DNA of 64,000 nt from Glandiceps talaboti (Eukaryota > Hemichordata > Enteropneusta > Spengelidae), in the NCBI RefSeq assembly GCF_964340395.1, contig NC_135561.1, positions 17,375,240-17,439,239 of the forward strand, written 5' to 3'. Shown in pieces: positions 25,186 through 37,924 of this stretch. The translations under genes and the position numbers were made by a program. The stretch's first letter is position 1; the number at the start of each line of letters is the position of its first letter. The notes beneath the pieces are model-generated. The model searched no databases. It was not told where the DNA came from and saw nothing but the letters and a program-made list of their open reading frames with translations.

Positions 25186-28100
25186 TCACCGATGACAACG
25201 AATATGTAAAATATAATTAACTGAATCTGGAGCCCAATATAAACAAATTTATTGTCGCCAAAAGATAGTGATCATCACACTTCTTTGAAGAAAACTCAAA
25301 ATTGTCAATGAATTCTACACTGTCACAGAGAATATTGTACTATATTTTATCTATTACTATCTGATTCAACAACATCACCAGTGATGGACTGGTTTCACTA
25401 GAGAGTATCGCAAATTACAAAGAATTACTAGAACGTTAACAGTATTTACCCACGTTACACTAAATATATAATCCCCGATCTATTCGCAAGGCCACATCCA
25501 TTAGTAAAGATGTCTATTCATCCGCCTAACATACTTTTTTTCTGACATGCGGCATAAAAATATCAAATTATTAAAAATGAAATACGAACGTTACAAGATA
25601 AGGTTTATATCTATCTGCAATTTGGATGTCAAATACATACACGAACAAATAAAGCTAGGCAAAAAGTATAATGATTGCATACGTACATGGAACGAAAAAA
25701 ATTACAAATGAAAACGTGTCCAGAATAAACATATATAACTTATGAATTTGGAATCTTAATCTCAATGCCTTGTAAATATACATTGCAAGTTGTCTTAGGT
25801 GATGAGGGTTTTACTGGCCATTAAATGATAGAAAAGTATCTAGCGGCGGACGAGTCCAAATAATACATGGAAGGTATTGCTGTCTTAAAGGAGTACACAA
25901 ATCACAAATAAACCGAAAATGATACTAGTTTTCAATAAAACCATGGTCGTTCATTGTTTTGCAAAGTTTATTCTGTAAATAATTTCTGTCCCTTCTCCCG
26001 GTCAAATGTTAGTCCAAGGTTCACCATCGCTTTCGTGTTCCAGCATTTTAATCTTTGTCAAAATGCTATTATATTAACTGGACAGTTGCTTTCATATTTC
26101 ACTTATTTAGAATTGTTTCGTTTCATTCAACTGTTGATTATTCACATCCTCAGTTCTCCCTCATCCCCAATTTTCACTTGTCTTTAAACTATTTGAATAA
26201 TTACGTAGAAAGACAATTTCCAACGCACATGACAATATAACAGTATAATCTCCTGGTATTTTGCATAATGGCGACGTCATGCATGATTCTCCTCATGTCG
26301 GCCGTATCCCGCCAAGACGAAAGATGAGGAGGGATACAGACATAAGGGGAATCATGAGTCCGAGGTGGTGTCGCATGAATGAGGAATACTGGGAGATTAT
26401 TTATTTATTTATCTATAACATTCATAGTCATACTAACTTTTTATGATGATTTTAAATTGAAATGTTTTTCAAAAGGCGAAGGCACTGTCATGAATTTGTA
26501 ATTACCGTGTTTGGGTTCAGACATGACGCTGTTTATACATGGTGCCAAACACCCAGTCAGAGAATATTTTATTGCAATAGCTGACATGGGGGTCAAGACA
26601 ATAGTTTAGATGTGCTTTTATAAATTTACGCCATCTAGTTTCAATAGGTATTGCTATGATTTTTTCCTGAGAATAAGAGAGTTTAGTAATGAGGACATCA
26701 CATTTTAGATAAGACGGACGAATGTCATGACTCTACATGTTCAGTATTTTAAAAGATAGCGTGCCTGGAAAACAATTTTCCTCAAGTCGCCCTTTTGTTT
26801 CAAATTCACGGACGTGAGCGTCATTCACGTAATTTACATAATAATAGTCATGTTTAGACAATAGACATATTCCAAGTTTTCCTGTAAATTGATTTGTAGA
26901 GTTTAAGGTAGTGGAATGCTGGCCCTGGCCTTGGAGGGAGGCCGCAGGCCGAACTCGGGGTTTTGATAACTAAAGTCTATGTTCCAGTTCATACCACATA
27001 ATCGTCTCGTATGCAGTATTAATACTAATACTACTGAGTTATAGGTTCAGATCAGTGAAATCACACCATAGACTTTTAGTTAGCGAACAATTTGTCAATG
27101 AGGAGAGGTTATTCAAAAGCAGTGACTATTTCTTTGGCCAAATATAAGGAAAGAAATGACAAATGAACGAAAAGTACAGAGAGACTGACTAACGAAAGGG
27201 TACCAGGTATTTACGCATAGAACTCGGTGGATACACGGAAAGATTAGTACTGGCATTGTTGAAATACATTGGGAAATCTTCAAAATCACTCTGTCAAAAG
27301 TCCTTCAAAAGTCTATCAATTGTTGATTTAAACAGCTCCAATTGACAACAATTTCAATGCCGCGGTGTAACTATCACAAATGTCTGTACATTTTTACGAT
27401 GTTGTAGACATGTTTACATACGTTAGTGGCTGTACGAAACTCGATGTGTCCAAACGAGATGCATTTGTTCACTGTTTACACTGATGGTGATGATGGTCGA
27501 TATTCAACAATCCATATTTGTACGCGTGTTTTACTATTTATGGTAGCCACACCAAGTCTACTTGATGTTTTCAAGTTTCAATTTCATGTACATGAAGTAC
27601 GTGTAGCGTCGTAGCAATGATGTTAAATAATTACACGTTTTTTGCCTGAGACAGAAGGCGATGTCACATACAATTTCTGTGCATGCATGTTACATACGAT
27701 TTCTGTGCAAAAATTCGGTTATCATTACAAACCTGCCCGACTCCCATGGCCAGTCCAACACGTTGGTGTGTTCATTCAGGACAATACCTTTGGTTCGACC
27801 ACAGGGTAGTTGCAGTATTTCTCGAGTGGTTGCAAGATTATAGTAATATGTCTTGGTCGAACAAAGTTCTACCTCGGTGTGGAATGGATTCTTCTGACAT
27901 ATATCATACAAACGCCTGGTTAGAAAATCGAGCGCCACCAACAGAATCTGTTTTAAAACCGTGTACGTTTGTTTTTCATATACCTTTAAGGGTTGGACGC
28001 AATTTTTCACATATTAGGCCCCCCCCCACCCCATGTACATGTCCAGTAATTGTGTTGTTTTGTTTACATCGCGTATTACGATTAATATGGGTTATTTGCA

Positions 28101-28389
28101 AATAATAAAATAATATTACATCTGCAGTGAATACACAAGTAACTATCTCTATATGTATTTTAAAATCAACGTGAGCGCTCATTCCTGGCAGCAGTGATAA
28201 TGAGGGCATACCTATGATTAATCCCAAGATTTGTCATCAGAGGCCTAGTAAAATTTACCTTTACCACAAAGCAGATATGGGAAGTATAAAAGAAGACCTT
28301 ACCAAGCTCAGTGCGTTCATTCGAATAAACCCACAAGAAGAATCAGTAGTTCAAAAATACATTACATGCAATAATTGATAATCATATAC
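25186..28389. other. Intergenic, no gene recognised
   Basis: Mostly unique AT-rich sequence. Open frames at 27683-28105 (+) and 27690-28010 (-) overlap on opposite strands and show no known motif. Confidence 0.5.
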
Positions 28390-29375
28390 CATCAAAGGTA
28401 ACATAGACAGAATAAGTCACCATGGATCAATAACAAAGTCAAAAGACTACATAAATGCAAACTAAGGGTCTACAACAGAGCCCGTAAAATCAAAACTGTC
28501 GAAGACTGGCAATCATTTAGACGACAAAGAAAGAATAGTACACACAAGGTCACACGATTAATCCACAGGAGATACATCAGAGACTTCTGTGTGGAATCTA
28601 AGAAACAATTCATGAAACATCTCAAGAAGGACTCCACTGGTATTCCAGCTTTAAAGGACCAGGGCTAAAGAAAAACATGTCAACAATACCAAAGCTTCAG
28701 CCCAGAGGACTTCATCCATCCATAACAAACATTTCTATCTCTACAAAAGGTATTCACAAACTGTTCGAAAACCTCAACCCAAATAAGGCAACTGGACCAG
28801 ATGGAATATCACCACGTATATTGAAAGAACTCGCCCCAATTTTATCATTTATTTTCTAAACCTCCTTGAATTCGGCCCAACTACCATATGATTGGAAGAC
28901 TGCAAATATATTACCAATCCTCAAGAAAGGTTAACGCACCAAACTAATTAATTACAGGCCTGTTTCACTAACCTCAGTTTCATGCAAAATACTTGAACTT
29001 GTCATATATTCTCACATAATGAATTTCATTGATCAGCATAATATTCTAACCACCCAACAGCATGGATTCAGAAGTGACCACTCCTGTGAAACACAGTCGA
29101 TACAAACCATCCACGATTTCACCATTTCACTGAATGAACACAACCAAACTGACGTCATTATAATGGATTCCTCAAAAGCATTTTACACTGTACCACACCA
29201 ACCGGCTTTTTACTCAAATTAACACAATGTGATGTAGATGGTAAAATCAACAAATGGCTCGCTTCATTCCTAAAAGAACATAAACAACGGGTTGTCGTTG
29301 GTGGGGATCATTCCACATGGGCAGATATGGAATCAGGCATCCCACAGGGAACAGTACTCGCCTCCCACTGTTGTT

Positions 29376-29437
<62 letters not shown>

Positions 29438-29468
29438 AGGGTAGAAGAATATCAAGTCGGGTTTTTCG

Positions 29469-29510
29469 TCTCTACAAGCCTGTTTCGTGAGTAAATCACT
29501 CGTCAGGAGA
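29469..29510 (-). ncRNA. Hammerhead ribozyme motif, type I (element copy 1, minus strand)
   Basis: The left arm of the palindrome is the reverse complement of the right arm, so the minus strand carries the same complete core, stems and cleavage triplet. In any single transcript through the element one ribozyme faces the complement of the other, and pairing of the arms would compete with ribozyme folding. Confidence 0.78.
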
Positions 29511-29533
29511 TGTTGATGGACAGTCCATCAACA

Positions 29534-29575
29534 TCTCCTGACGAGTGATTTACTCACGAAACAGGCTTGTAGAGA
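29534..29575 (+). ncRNA. Hammerhead ribozyme motif, type I (element copy 1, plus strand)
   Basis: Core CUGACGA at 29538-29544. Stem II pairs GUGA with UCAC around a UUUAC loop. GAAA follows at 29558-29561. Stem III pairs ACA with UGU around GGCU. Stem I pairs UCUC (29534-29537) with GAGA (29572-29575). The predicted cleavage site is after A29571 in a GUA triplet, which satisfies the NUH rule. All catalytically essential core positions of the family are present. Short stem III is typical of hammerheads in Penelope-like elements and retrozymes. Confidence 0.8.
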
Positions 29576-29673
29576 CGAAAAACCCGACTTGATTTTCTTC
29601 TACCCTCAACATATACTCCGCTCTGCGTGCAGACGTATCGAGCACTGTACTACGGACAAATCTTACCACTGAC

Positions 29674-29782
<109 letters not shown>

Positions 29783-29880
29783 ACAACCTACCTGGAAACC
29801 TACGCTGAACTGTACAACTATTCGCAGATGACTGCATAATTTATAGAAACAGCAAAACCTTGTGAATATCAGCAAATTGT

Positions 29881-30900
29881 TTTCTACACTAGTGATAAAG
29901 ATTCGAGTTATATGTCGTTTATTTACTTTGGTTGTAGGACACAGGGAACGGCTAGTAGTTTTTTAGTTGGAATTCAAACACACTCGACTGAGTCATGCAT
30001 CAGTGGAGTTTCACTTGGATCGGTACCAGAAACTCTACCTTTCCGACAACGTTGAAAGAAAATTGATGGCATCAATATAGTGTTAAAACTTGCGGAAGAT
30101 AACTCACCTTAAGTGTTGGTAGAGTACTGAGATGAAATATGGCGTAGGGTAATAAAGTTTATATGAAAATAGCGTTATGTGTCATCTTGATGTGCCAGTG
30201 TCGAGATGAAGTATGGGACACACTAATACAATTTGCATTTAAAAAACATAACCTTTTCGTCTTCTTGATGTGTTAGTATAGAGATGAGGTATAGGGTACA
30301 ATAATGAGTGGATAAGGAAAAACTTATTATTTTGAGGTTTGGAAAGAAATGTGATAAAGGGAATAACGGATATAGAATATAAGCAGGGAGTAGAAACCAT
30401 TAACATCTCGGAGGAAATAAAGGAGTGATGAGAGCGGTGAGAAATGTAAACCTGGAGGTAGATATCAACGAATGTTGGCAACACATACGCATCACCGGTA
30501 CCCCATCCCCACCCTAAGGATAACATCACTTTGCTTGGGATTACCATCATTAACAGATCTCCGTCCGAATCCTTAATACAATAGGTTATCAGATATTCAA
30601 CTTTGTCAGTCTAACCACACTTAACCAAACAATTAACTTTGCCACTCTAACCACACCTAACCAAACTTTGCAAGTCTGTTTTTGTTCTTGAAAGAACTAC
30701 ACAGTGACAGAAGAGAATGACTATACACATTAATTTCTTGTCATTTGAAACACGTGGTATATTCAAGTAATCTCCATCATAACTCGTCAGAATAGTAATC
30801 AAATTCGGATTAAAGGGATGTAACTGCCATACGGCGCCTTTTAATCATAATACTATAATATTAATAGCATAGATGTGAATATACAAAGGTTGTATACCAT
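29881..30900. other. Intergenic, no gene recognised
   Basis: The LINE relic fades out near 29880; nothing identifiable follows until the CT/GA hairpin. A near-duplicate phrase (CTTGATGTGTTAGTATAGAGATGA at 30262, with a counterpart at 30185) hints at an old tandem repeat. Confidence 0.5.
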
Positions 30901-31149
<249 letters not shown>

Positions 31150-31769
31150 AAGGTAGAAAACCTATATTGACATCAATACTATTACGATATAATGCTGTAT
31201 GCATGATGAGAATAGCATACTCCTTTTTTGATCGCAGTCGTCTGCAGCCATAATGGCCACCGAATCCTCATCGTCGATCGCCAGCATAACAATATATGTT
31301 CCATGTCGAACGCTAGTAGTTTCCCTGGCTGGGGAAAATGAATAAATGAGATATCCAAAGTCCTAGAAATGTACGAAGTTTACTCAAAATCATCATGTTA
31401 GAATGACACAGCACAAACTACAGTATCGTTCTTGGTCCCACAAAATGCAGACACAGTGAGACAGATCATGTACATAAATCCTTCACAAAACAAATCTAAC
31501 TTCGGACCATTCACAAATTAACTTTCCACTGTACAGACTAAGCAAAACTTATTATATACGCTACACACTATTGACCAATTTATCGTTTAAATATAAATTT
31601 AGTGATGTTGTCCTTGACTTCATATCGTGAGATCGTCCTCGTAATCGAAAGAACCAAAAGTGAAATTCGACAGATATTCAGATCCTGTGGCCGATCTCCC
31701 TGCACTTCATTTCCATTCCAAAGTCAAGAGCGGTCTGTTTGACCGCAAATCTTAATATACTGCTATAGT

Positions 31770-31902
31770 AATAAACCACCTCCTGGGGATCGTATTCCCC
31801 TTGGTTTTGACCAGTTGACTCCATAGACGCATTCGCCGACGCTAATGTGTATATGTTGTCAACTGGTCAAAAGGGGGCATACCATCCCCAGGGGTGGTTT
31901 AT
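31770..31902. repeat. Foldback element, 133 bp
   Basis: Arms starting AATAAACCACCTCCTGGGGA and ending TCCCCAGGGGTGGTTTATT are imperfect reverse complements, continuing into TTTTGACCAGTTGAC / GTCAACTGGTCAAAA. About 38 bases separate them. Confidence 0.85.
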
Positions 31903-32708
31903 TGCAACTGCTATCATTTGGCATTGCTGGCATATTTTCATATATTTGAATATTCAATAGCTCTACAGAAGTATATAAAGTTGCTACAGCTGACACACAA
32001 GCTGGCAATACCTGAGTATAGTCACCCATTTATCCATGCAAGTATTTACAACATATTAATTACATTCGGATTCCAGAGATGGTAATGTGCCACCTTTTAA
32101 GTATCACACACTAACTTATCAATACGATATATTACATTGGAAAACGAATTATTTGTACAAGTGATAACACTTTGCCTCTTGAAACAGGTACATTTGTTTG
32201 AGCAGTCAGTTGATGCTCTAACCTATGAGAATGTTTTTTTTTAAATCTACACGCAAGTTGGCAACAGAGCAAATTAATCACATACCCAGCAGCACACACA
32301 TATACATATATATACACATAAATACACACACGCATACATACATACATACATACATACATACATACATACAAAAATGTGTAAGGAACTTGTGAGACAGTCC
32401 GAATAAATAGATGTAATCCGAAGTTTCGAATAAAAATTCGTTTTAGGTATTTATAGGCAAGACATATTAGGTAAACACCTGAATATATCTGAATGTTATG
32501 GCACAGAACTACAACCACGCGTGATAAACGGTTATACGTGTGAAAAGTTCTAATATTCGCACGCACTAAATAGAACCCAATAGAATACGCCTGCATGAAA
32601 TATAAAATAAGCGTGATTAGACTGGGAATGACGTGAATAATCAGTTAATTCCAAGGGGTTCCAGTGTTCCGAGACGGAAAATGATTTCCTCTTCCTTCAA
32701 CCTCAACA

Positions 32709-33471
32709 TACATACATACATGATAATAATAATATGGTTTATTGTATTCAAAGGCCTCCGGCCCATATACAAATTATCGTTTCAGTACAAAATATTATAT
32801 TACATCACACGGTTGCAAATCAAAATAAAATCTCTCTTTTTAAACGCCAATTGAATAAATTTACAAAGTTTGTACAGAACATCTGTGTCCCTAGTCCTCA
32901 TAATTCGTTGAAATTTAATAATGGTTGGTTCTGACTGGTATTCAAGTGGAAGGTATTCCTTCCTAAGAACGTCATATTGTGAACACACTAAGAGAAAATG
33001 AAATTCATCCTCTACTTCACTCGAGTTTCATATCTTACAGACTCTGAGGTGTGGGTCAATATCATGATGTCTTCCCTCCTCGATTGCCAATGAGGTTGAT
33101 GAGCAGCGAAAACGGGCAAATGCCTGAATACATGTTCTGTTGCAGTTCAAAGTTAGATATTTTTCTGGTTCGAGTATATTTTGAAAGTTATATATGTGCG
33201 CAGTTTTGGTTTCTGAGACAGACTGGTACGCCATTGTTGTTTACAGATATCTGACACACGAGTGGTAAATTCATTTATAAACTTTTGCTTGTCGCCGACC
33301 TCTTGGGCTAGCCAAACATAACCAAAGCCATAAGAAAATAGCGTGTTCTTTATGGACGTAGCCCAAGTGTGTCTGCCTAACGCGTCTAGTTTATACAGCA
33401 TCATGTAAGCTTGTTTTGGCAGCCTGTCATCTGGCATTTCAATTAATTTCAGCCAGTAGTTTATGCATCGC

Positions 33472-33475
<4 letters not shown>
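32709..33475 (-). pseudogene. LINE 3' relic related to the 54.6 kb element
   Basis: On the minus strand the translation INYWLKLIEMPDDRLPKQAY...SYGFGYVWLAQEVGDKQKF parallels VKYWLRILKMDEERLVRRCY...SFGFGEVWDQQGVGDELRF in the 54.6 kb LINE. It ends with GGCCGGAGGCC, then ACAATAAACCAT and a (TTA)n tail. Later frames carry stops. (CATA)n microsatellites bound both ends. Confidence 0.8.
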
Positions 33476-33503
<28 letters not shown>

Positions 33504-33523
33504 CATACATACATACATACATA
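33475..33523. repeat. (CATA)n microsatellite
   Basis: Adjacent to the 5'-truncated end of the LINE relic at 32709-33475; a shorter CATA run lies at its other end (32708-32721). Confidence 0.95.
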
Positions 33524-33899
33524 AAGTACCAAATCATCGAACAGCCGAAGTATTATCGAAATAGTAATTAATTTCGGATTTCAGGGATGAAATCTACCAT
33601 ATGGCGCGTTTTATTATCATATAATGTCAATCAACGGATTGCATGACGATTTTATACTCGTATACATACAAAACATATAGTCAATACGCTGGTTGAATGT
33701 TTGTTTTTTTATTTATTTTTTAAAGATTTTTTTGCAGTTTTAATTACCATGAATGCTGACAATAAACCACTGCGTGTATAACTTTTTAAACTTTTATAAT
33801 TTATGAAGCGATGAGAAAAGATATCCGTATTGTGAATGAATTGAACGTGTTGTGGAACTATGTAACTTTTGTCAGAATTAAGACACTTCCATCAACTGA

Positions 33900-34080
33900 A
33901 CTGAGCTTTACGTATTTATCAAAACACCATTCTCTGAATATTGACAAATTATTCAATCTCATTAATTATGTAAATTACTCACTAGATTCCATGATATGAT
34001 TGACAACATCTAATCAGTGCTTGCAATTGTAAAACTGTGGTTTATGACATATCGTGTTCACAGATAGACAGCGACATATT
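33900..34080 (+). repeat. Dispersed repeat copy with short GATAGACA tail
   Basis: CTCATTAATTATGTAAATTA, CAACATCTAATCAGTGCTTG and an AGATAGACAGCGACA end match the family at 12470 and 23370 but the tail is short. Confidence 0.55.
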
Positions 34081-34498
34081 AAGGCACAGTAACATGGGGC
34101 GACGCAGTGCACAGATACTTTATTAACTCATGCAAGGGAACATGCTAGGGCACAGCTTAGGGCTTAGTCATTTGTACTTGCTGGAGGGGGAAGTTTGTGT
34201 TTCAAAATGGGACTTGAGTATTCTCACTCTGACTCCCAGCTACAGTGATCAAAACCAAACTTTCCTCAGTACAAGGTTCTCAAAATGAAAGGTCACATTT
34301 GTTGTAATATATTACTGACCACTCATAAATACTATTACTATGTACCAGAGACTACTTGCACCATTGCGCGCGCATACTAATAGTATAATTGCACTGCAGT
34401 GCAATGCCAAAAATATTATTACATACAATTGATATGCAAATGAAACATAATCGTTCGTTCTACGAAAGCATGATTGTGATCGAAAATTGTTGTTTCGG

Positions 34499-34682
34499 AT
34501 AACAGAACCCCACGCCGCGCGAGTTCCATTGTGGGTACTCAGGAACATTTGCACTCGTGCTTGCAATGTTTTCTGCTGCACTTTCACTTGCTACATTTGT
34601 ACGTTCATGAGAGAACATTGCAAGCACTCGTACAAATACACCGAGTACACCACACCACACTTGCACTTGGGGTTCTGTTATA
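34499..34682. repeat. Foldback element, 184 bp, upstream of gene B
   Basis: Ends ATAACAGAACCCCA and TGGGGTTCTGTTAT are exact reverse complements; inner arms CTCGTGCTTGCAATGTT / AACATTGCAAGCACTCG also pair. A related single arm (ACACTCGTACAAATACTCCG) occurs at 2815-2845. Confidence 0.8.
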
Positions 34683-35061
34683 TTACACCAATTACTTATT
34701 AGAATTGGGATACAGGGAGAGTACATATTTGTAAACACATAGGGGAGCAAGTATCGTCCTCCCGCATTAGATAATTTGACAAATTACATTTGTTCAAGAT
34801 TTATTTCAGGGCACCAAAAGAACACGGATCTAGTTTTATGTATTTGATGGACATTTCCCAGTAGATGCTTTCCAATTGAAAGTATCCCCCAACTCAACCC
34901 CCCCCCATGTGGTATTTCCAAAACGACTCCCCCACGCGCCAAAAACACCGCCATCAGCAGCAGCGACAAATGAACGAGCCCTTAATATAGTCCTCAAAGC
35001 CTATCTCTACCTTTACTGTCAGTCATTCAAGAAGTGTCGCATCTGTTTTTGTGTCTAAATC

Positions 35062-35220
35062 AGCCAGTAACATTTGGTGTCAACGTGTACAGGAAACCAC
35101 ACCCTTGTGGTAACTTAGGGAGTAAAATTTACATCAAACCAATTTATGGCCTGATCATTTGCTGACGTGTGATACAAACTATATGTTGTCTAAAGGGTCT
35201 CCGAAACGGTATAAAAATCA
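35062..35220 (+). promoter_or_regulatory. Gene B proximal promoter
   Basis: Contains TTGTGGTAACTTAG at 35105-35118, a TTATGGCCTGAT block, TGACGTGT, CTAAAGGGTCTCCGAAACGG and a TATAAAAA box at 35210-35217, 78 bases before the start codon. More diverged than the A and C promoters but in the same order and spacing. Confidence 0.72.
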
Positions 35221-35287
35221 AAATTGTCGAGGAAAAATTGATACACACCCAGTACACTTTCTGATAGGGCGCTATACCTATCAAAAG

Positions 35288-35365
35288 ATGTCGAGCTTCC
35301 CGCAGATGATTGCCACGTTGGCTGTGATAGTTATCCTCTCTCTACCAGTTGATGGAACGACTAAT
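35288..35365 (+). CDS. Gene B exon 1: signal peptide
   Basis: Encodes 26 residues beginning MSSF, with hydrophobic core ATLAVIVILSLPVDG, then a GTGAGT donor in phase 0. An upstream in-frame ATG exists at 35159, but it lies before the TATA box at 35210, so this ATG is preferred. The LPVDG ending is shared with genes A (LPVNG) and C (LSVDG). Confidence 0.87.
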
Positions 35366-37884
35366 GTGAGTATCAATATTTATTCATGATAGTATTACAT
35401 AGCTTGCCATGTAAGTCAATGGCTTTAGATATGTTCACGTTGGGAATATTAAGCTAGTGGCGTAGATCGTTGATCGTATAGTGTCACCCTTTGAAGTGTA
35501 TATCGGAACAACTGCAGCCATTTACTACAGTCATATCTCGTTCAAATGAATCCAATTTGGATACATCTATATAAATTGTTCTTCTATTAATTCGTATTTT
35601 TCAGATATTGACTGAACATCTCATGGAAAAAAGAATGAGTAAGTACTTTCAATAAGCTTAATGAATAAAACACCACATTTAATTAAGATTGTGCATAACC
35701 GATTTGACAGAGCTTCTGAAATATAAAGAAACAGAGTTTGAAAGACGGACGTTCAAAATTTACATAACGCTTATTTAAATATAGGTTTGTCAAGATTGAT
35801 CAGGCATGGCTCCAATGAAAATTCTTTTTTTTTAAAAGTGACATAGACATAGTTATCCAGACCGCTTCTTATCTTTCCACCTGACCAGAATATTTATATC
35901 AATTCACCTTTGTTTGAATATTTTAATACCACACTCTCGTTGCCAACGCCTTGTTTATTCCAAATGTCTCCAAAACCGTAGATTTGAAGCAGACGACCCA
36001 AAGATCATTCTTATCTGTATCTATTTTACTTGATTGGAAATGTAACATTCATATTCAAGCCTTCTCTGTCCACTTGCAAAGTCTTTAACAAATACTTGAC
36101 AATTTTACAATATGTGTGAACCTTCAAAGTTTACTCTCCCCCCCCCCCCTCCTCATCACAACAATTTGTGTATTGTTGTATAGTCGAGTCGGTTGATTAA
36201 AGTAACATCTTGTTGTGGATTTTGCACTATCATCCGCAGGATGTAAATCCCAAACATCAGAACCATAAAAGAGAAATGGGAGAATTTTGCAACCAAGATT
36301 TTCAAAGTAACACTTTCGTCAAGCAATGTCTGACTCACTGTTGTTGATTGTCGTAAATACTAATTACTTACAGTAATTTTGACATAGTCCATGCACTGTA
36401 TATGAGGGGCATTGTAGGTAATTTATGCAAATGGAGATAATGCAAACTGGCGTCATTGGAAAATTGAAATTTGACTGTTGAGAATACAATTGACAGTAAC
36501 GATTGACAGTACATGTAAATGTTAATGACGTGAACATATGCAGCTTTTGGTACCTTTAATATACGTAATCCACTTATAAATATTATTTATTACTTAGGCT
36601 GACACCAATCTCTTGGGGATTTTGGTCTTATAATCTTCAAGTGTTTTGAATTTGTTATTAAGTTTGAATCAAAAGATAAAATGTGGTCGACTAGTCTCCC
36701 AATTCAAGGGAGTAGTGTCGGTAGCACTCAGATGTTATCAACCTGAAATGTGGTCATTCAACAGTGACTAAAAAGAGAGAATGATAGTTATGTGTAAAGA
36801 TTATTTTCGCAAATCAGACGAGAGGGAACTAAGATTAATTTGCATATATTATATATGCAAATTAATCTTAGTTCCCTCTCGAATGAGGTTACAGGGTACT
36901 ATATTACTTGTTCAATGTTGAACTTGCATGGCCAATGTAATGCAGGGCACATTCACATGCGGGATTGAAGCCATGTTGTCAAATTTGAGACACTTCAAAC
37001 AGTACGATAGACTGATAAGATTACAATAGACTCTGCTAGCAAAATGCATTGTTTTCAGGGATCACCATTTACCTTCACAGCGTGTTGGTATTTTCATTGA
37101 GACTTTAGGTTTTGGAGATTTTTTAACCAAATTAGATTTGCTAGAGAGTATTCGAACAATCGTGCAATGACTCTTCAAACCCAATCCGTAACCAAAAATT
37201 AGCTCCCAAATACAAACCTGTTGCTGGACTACTTCCGAATACAATAAACAATAATTAAGATAAACACTGTCTAATTGCGAAATTTATGGCCGTTTGCAGA
37301 AAAAAATAGTACCTTATCAGGAGTACAGCTAGTGCAAGCAGCTTTAATCTAATAGTCAATAGTGGTCGGATTGGTGGTAGCAGGTGACAGTAGTATGTTT
37401 GTTTTCTCTCTATGGATCGATATTTATGTACTTTGACAATACAAGACGAGTCTAGCTTCTCTCTTATTTTATACACTGAGGTACACCGAAATGTCTAATA
37501 AAAATTGCCGACATTTGTAGTAAACACTATGTAACAAATATCGTAAGCAGCGTATGTCACATACCAAGTTGTTTTATAAGTACATCTCAACCCAGAAAAT
37601 ATCACTCATTTATCATTTGATAGACGAGTAATAAGAGCAAACAAACACCTATCCATTGGAGGAATCCGCCACAAAGAAATCCACCCCTCTAAAGTACCCA
37701 TTTCCAAGACATTCTTGCCAAAGGCCCACCGGTACTTTTGATCACTCCCTTATCAGATCTAGAGGCTGTATTAGTCAATGGTGTATAAAATTTATACTTT
37801 GCTGTGTCACCACTCCTTGAAAAATATACAATAAACATAACAATATGTGCATTTATTTATTTATTTATTTATTTGCTTATTCAT

Positions 37885-37924
<40 letters not shown>

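Noticed and set aside
27683-28105. Overlapping open frames on both strands near 27.7-28.1 kb
   Set aside because: Neither shows motifs, and the overlap of two moderately long frames suggests chance in a less AT-rich patch.
35159-35287. In-frame upstream start for gene B exon 1
   Set aside because: It lies before the TATA box and within the conserved promoter; the signal peptide is placed correctly only from 35288.
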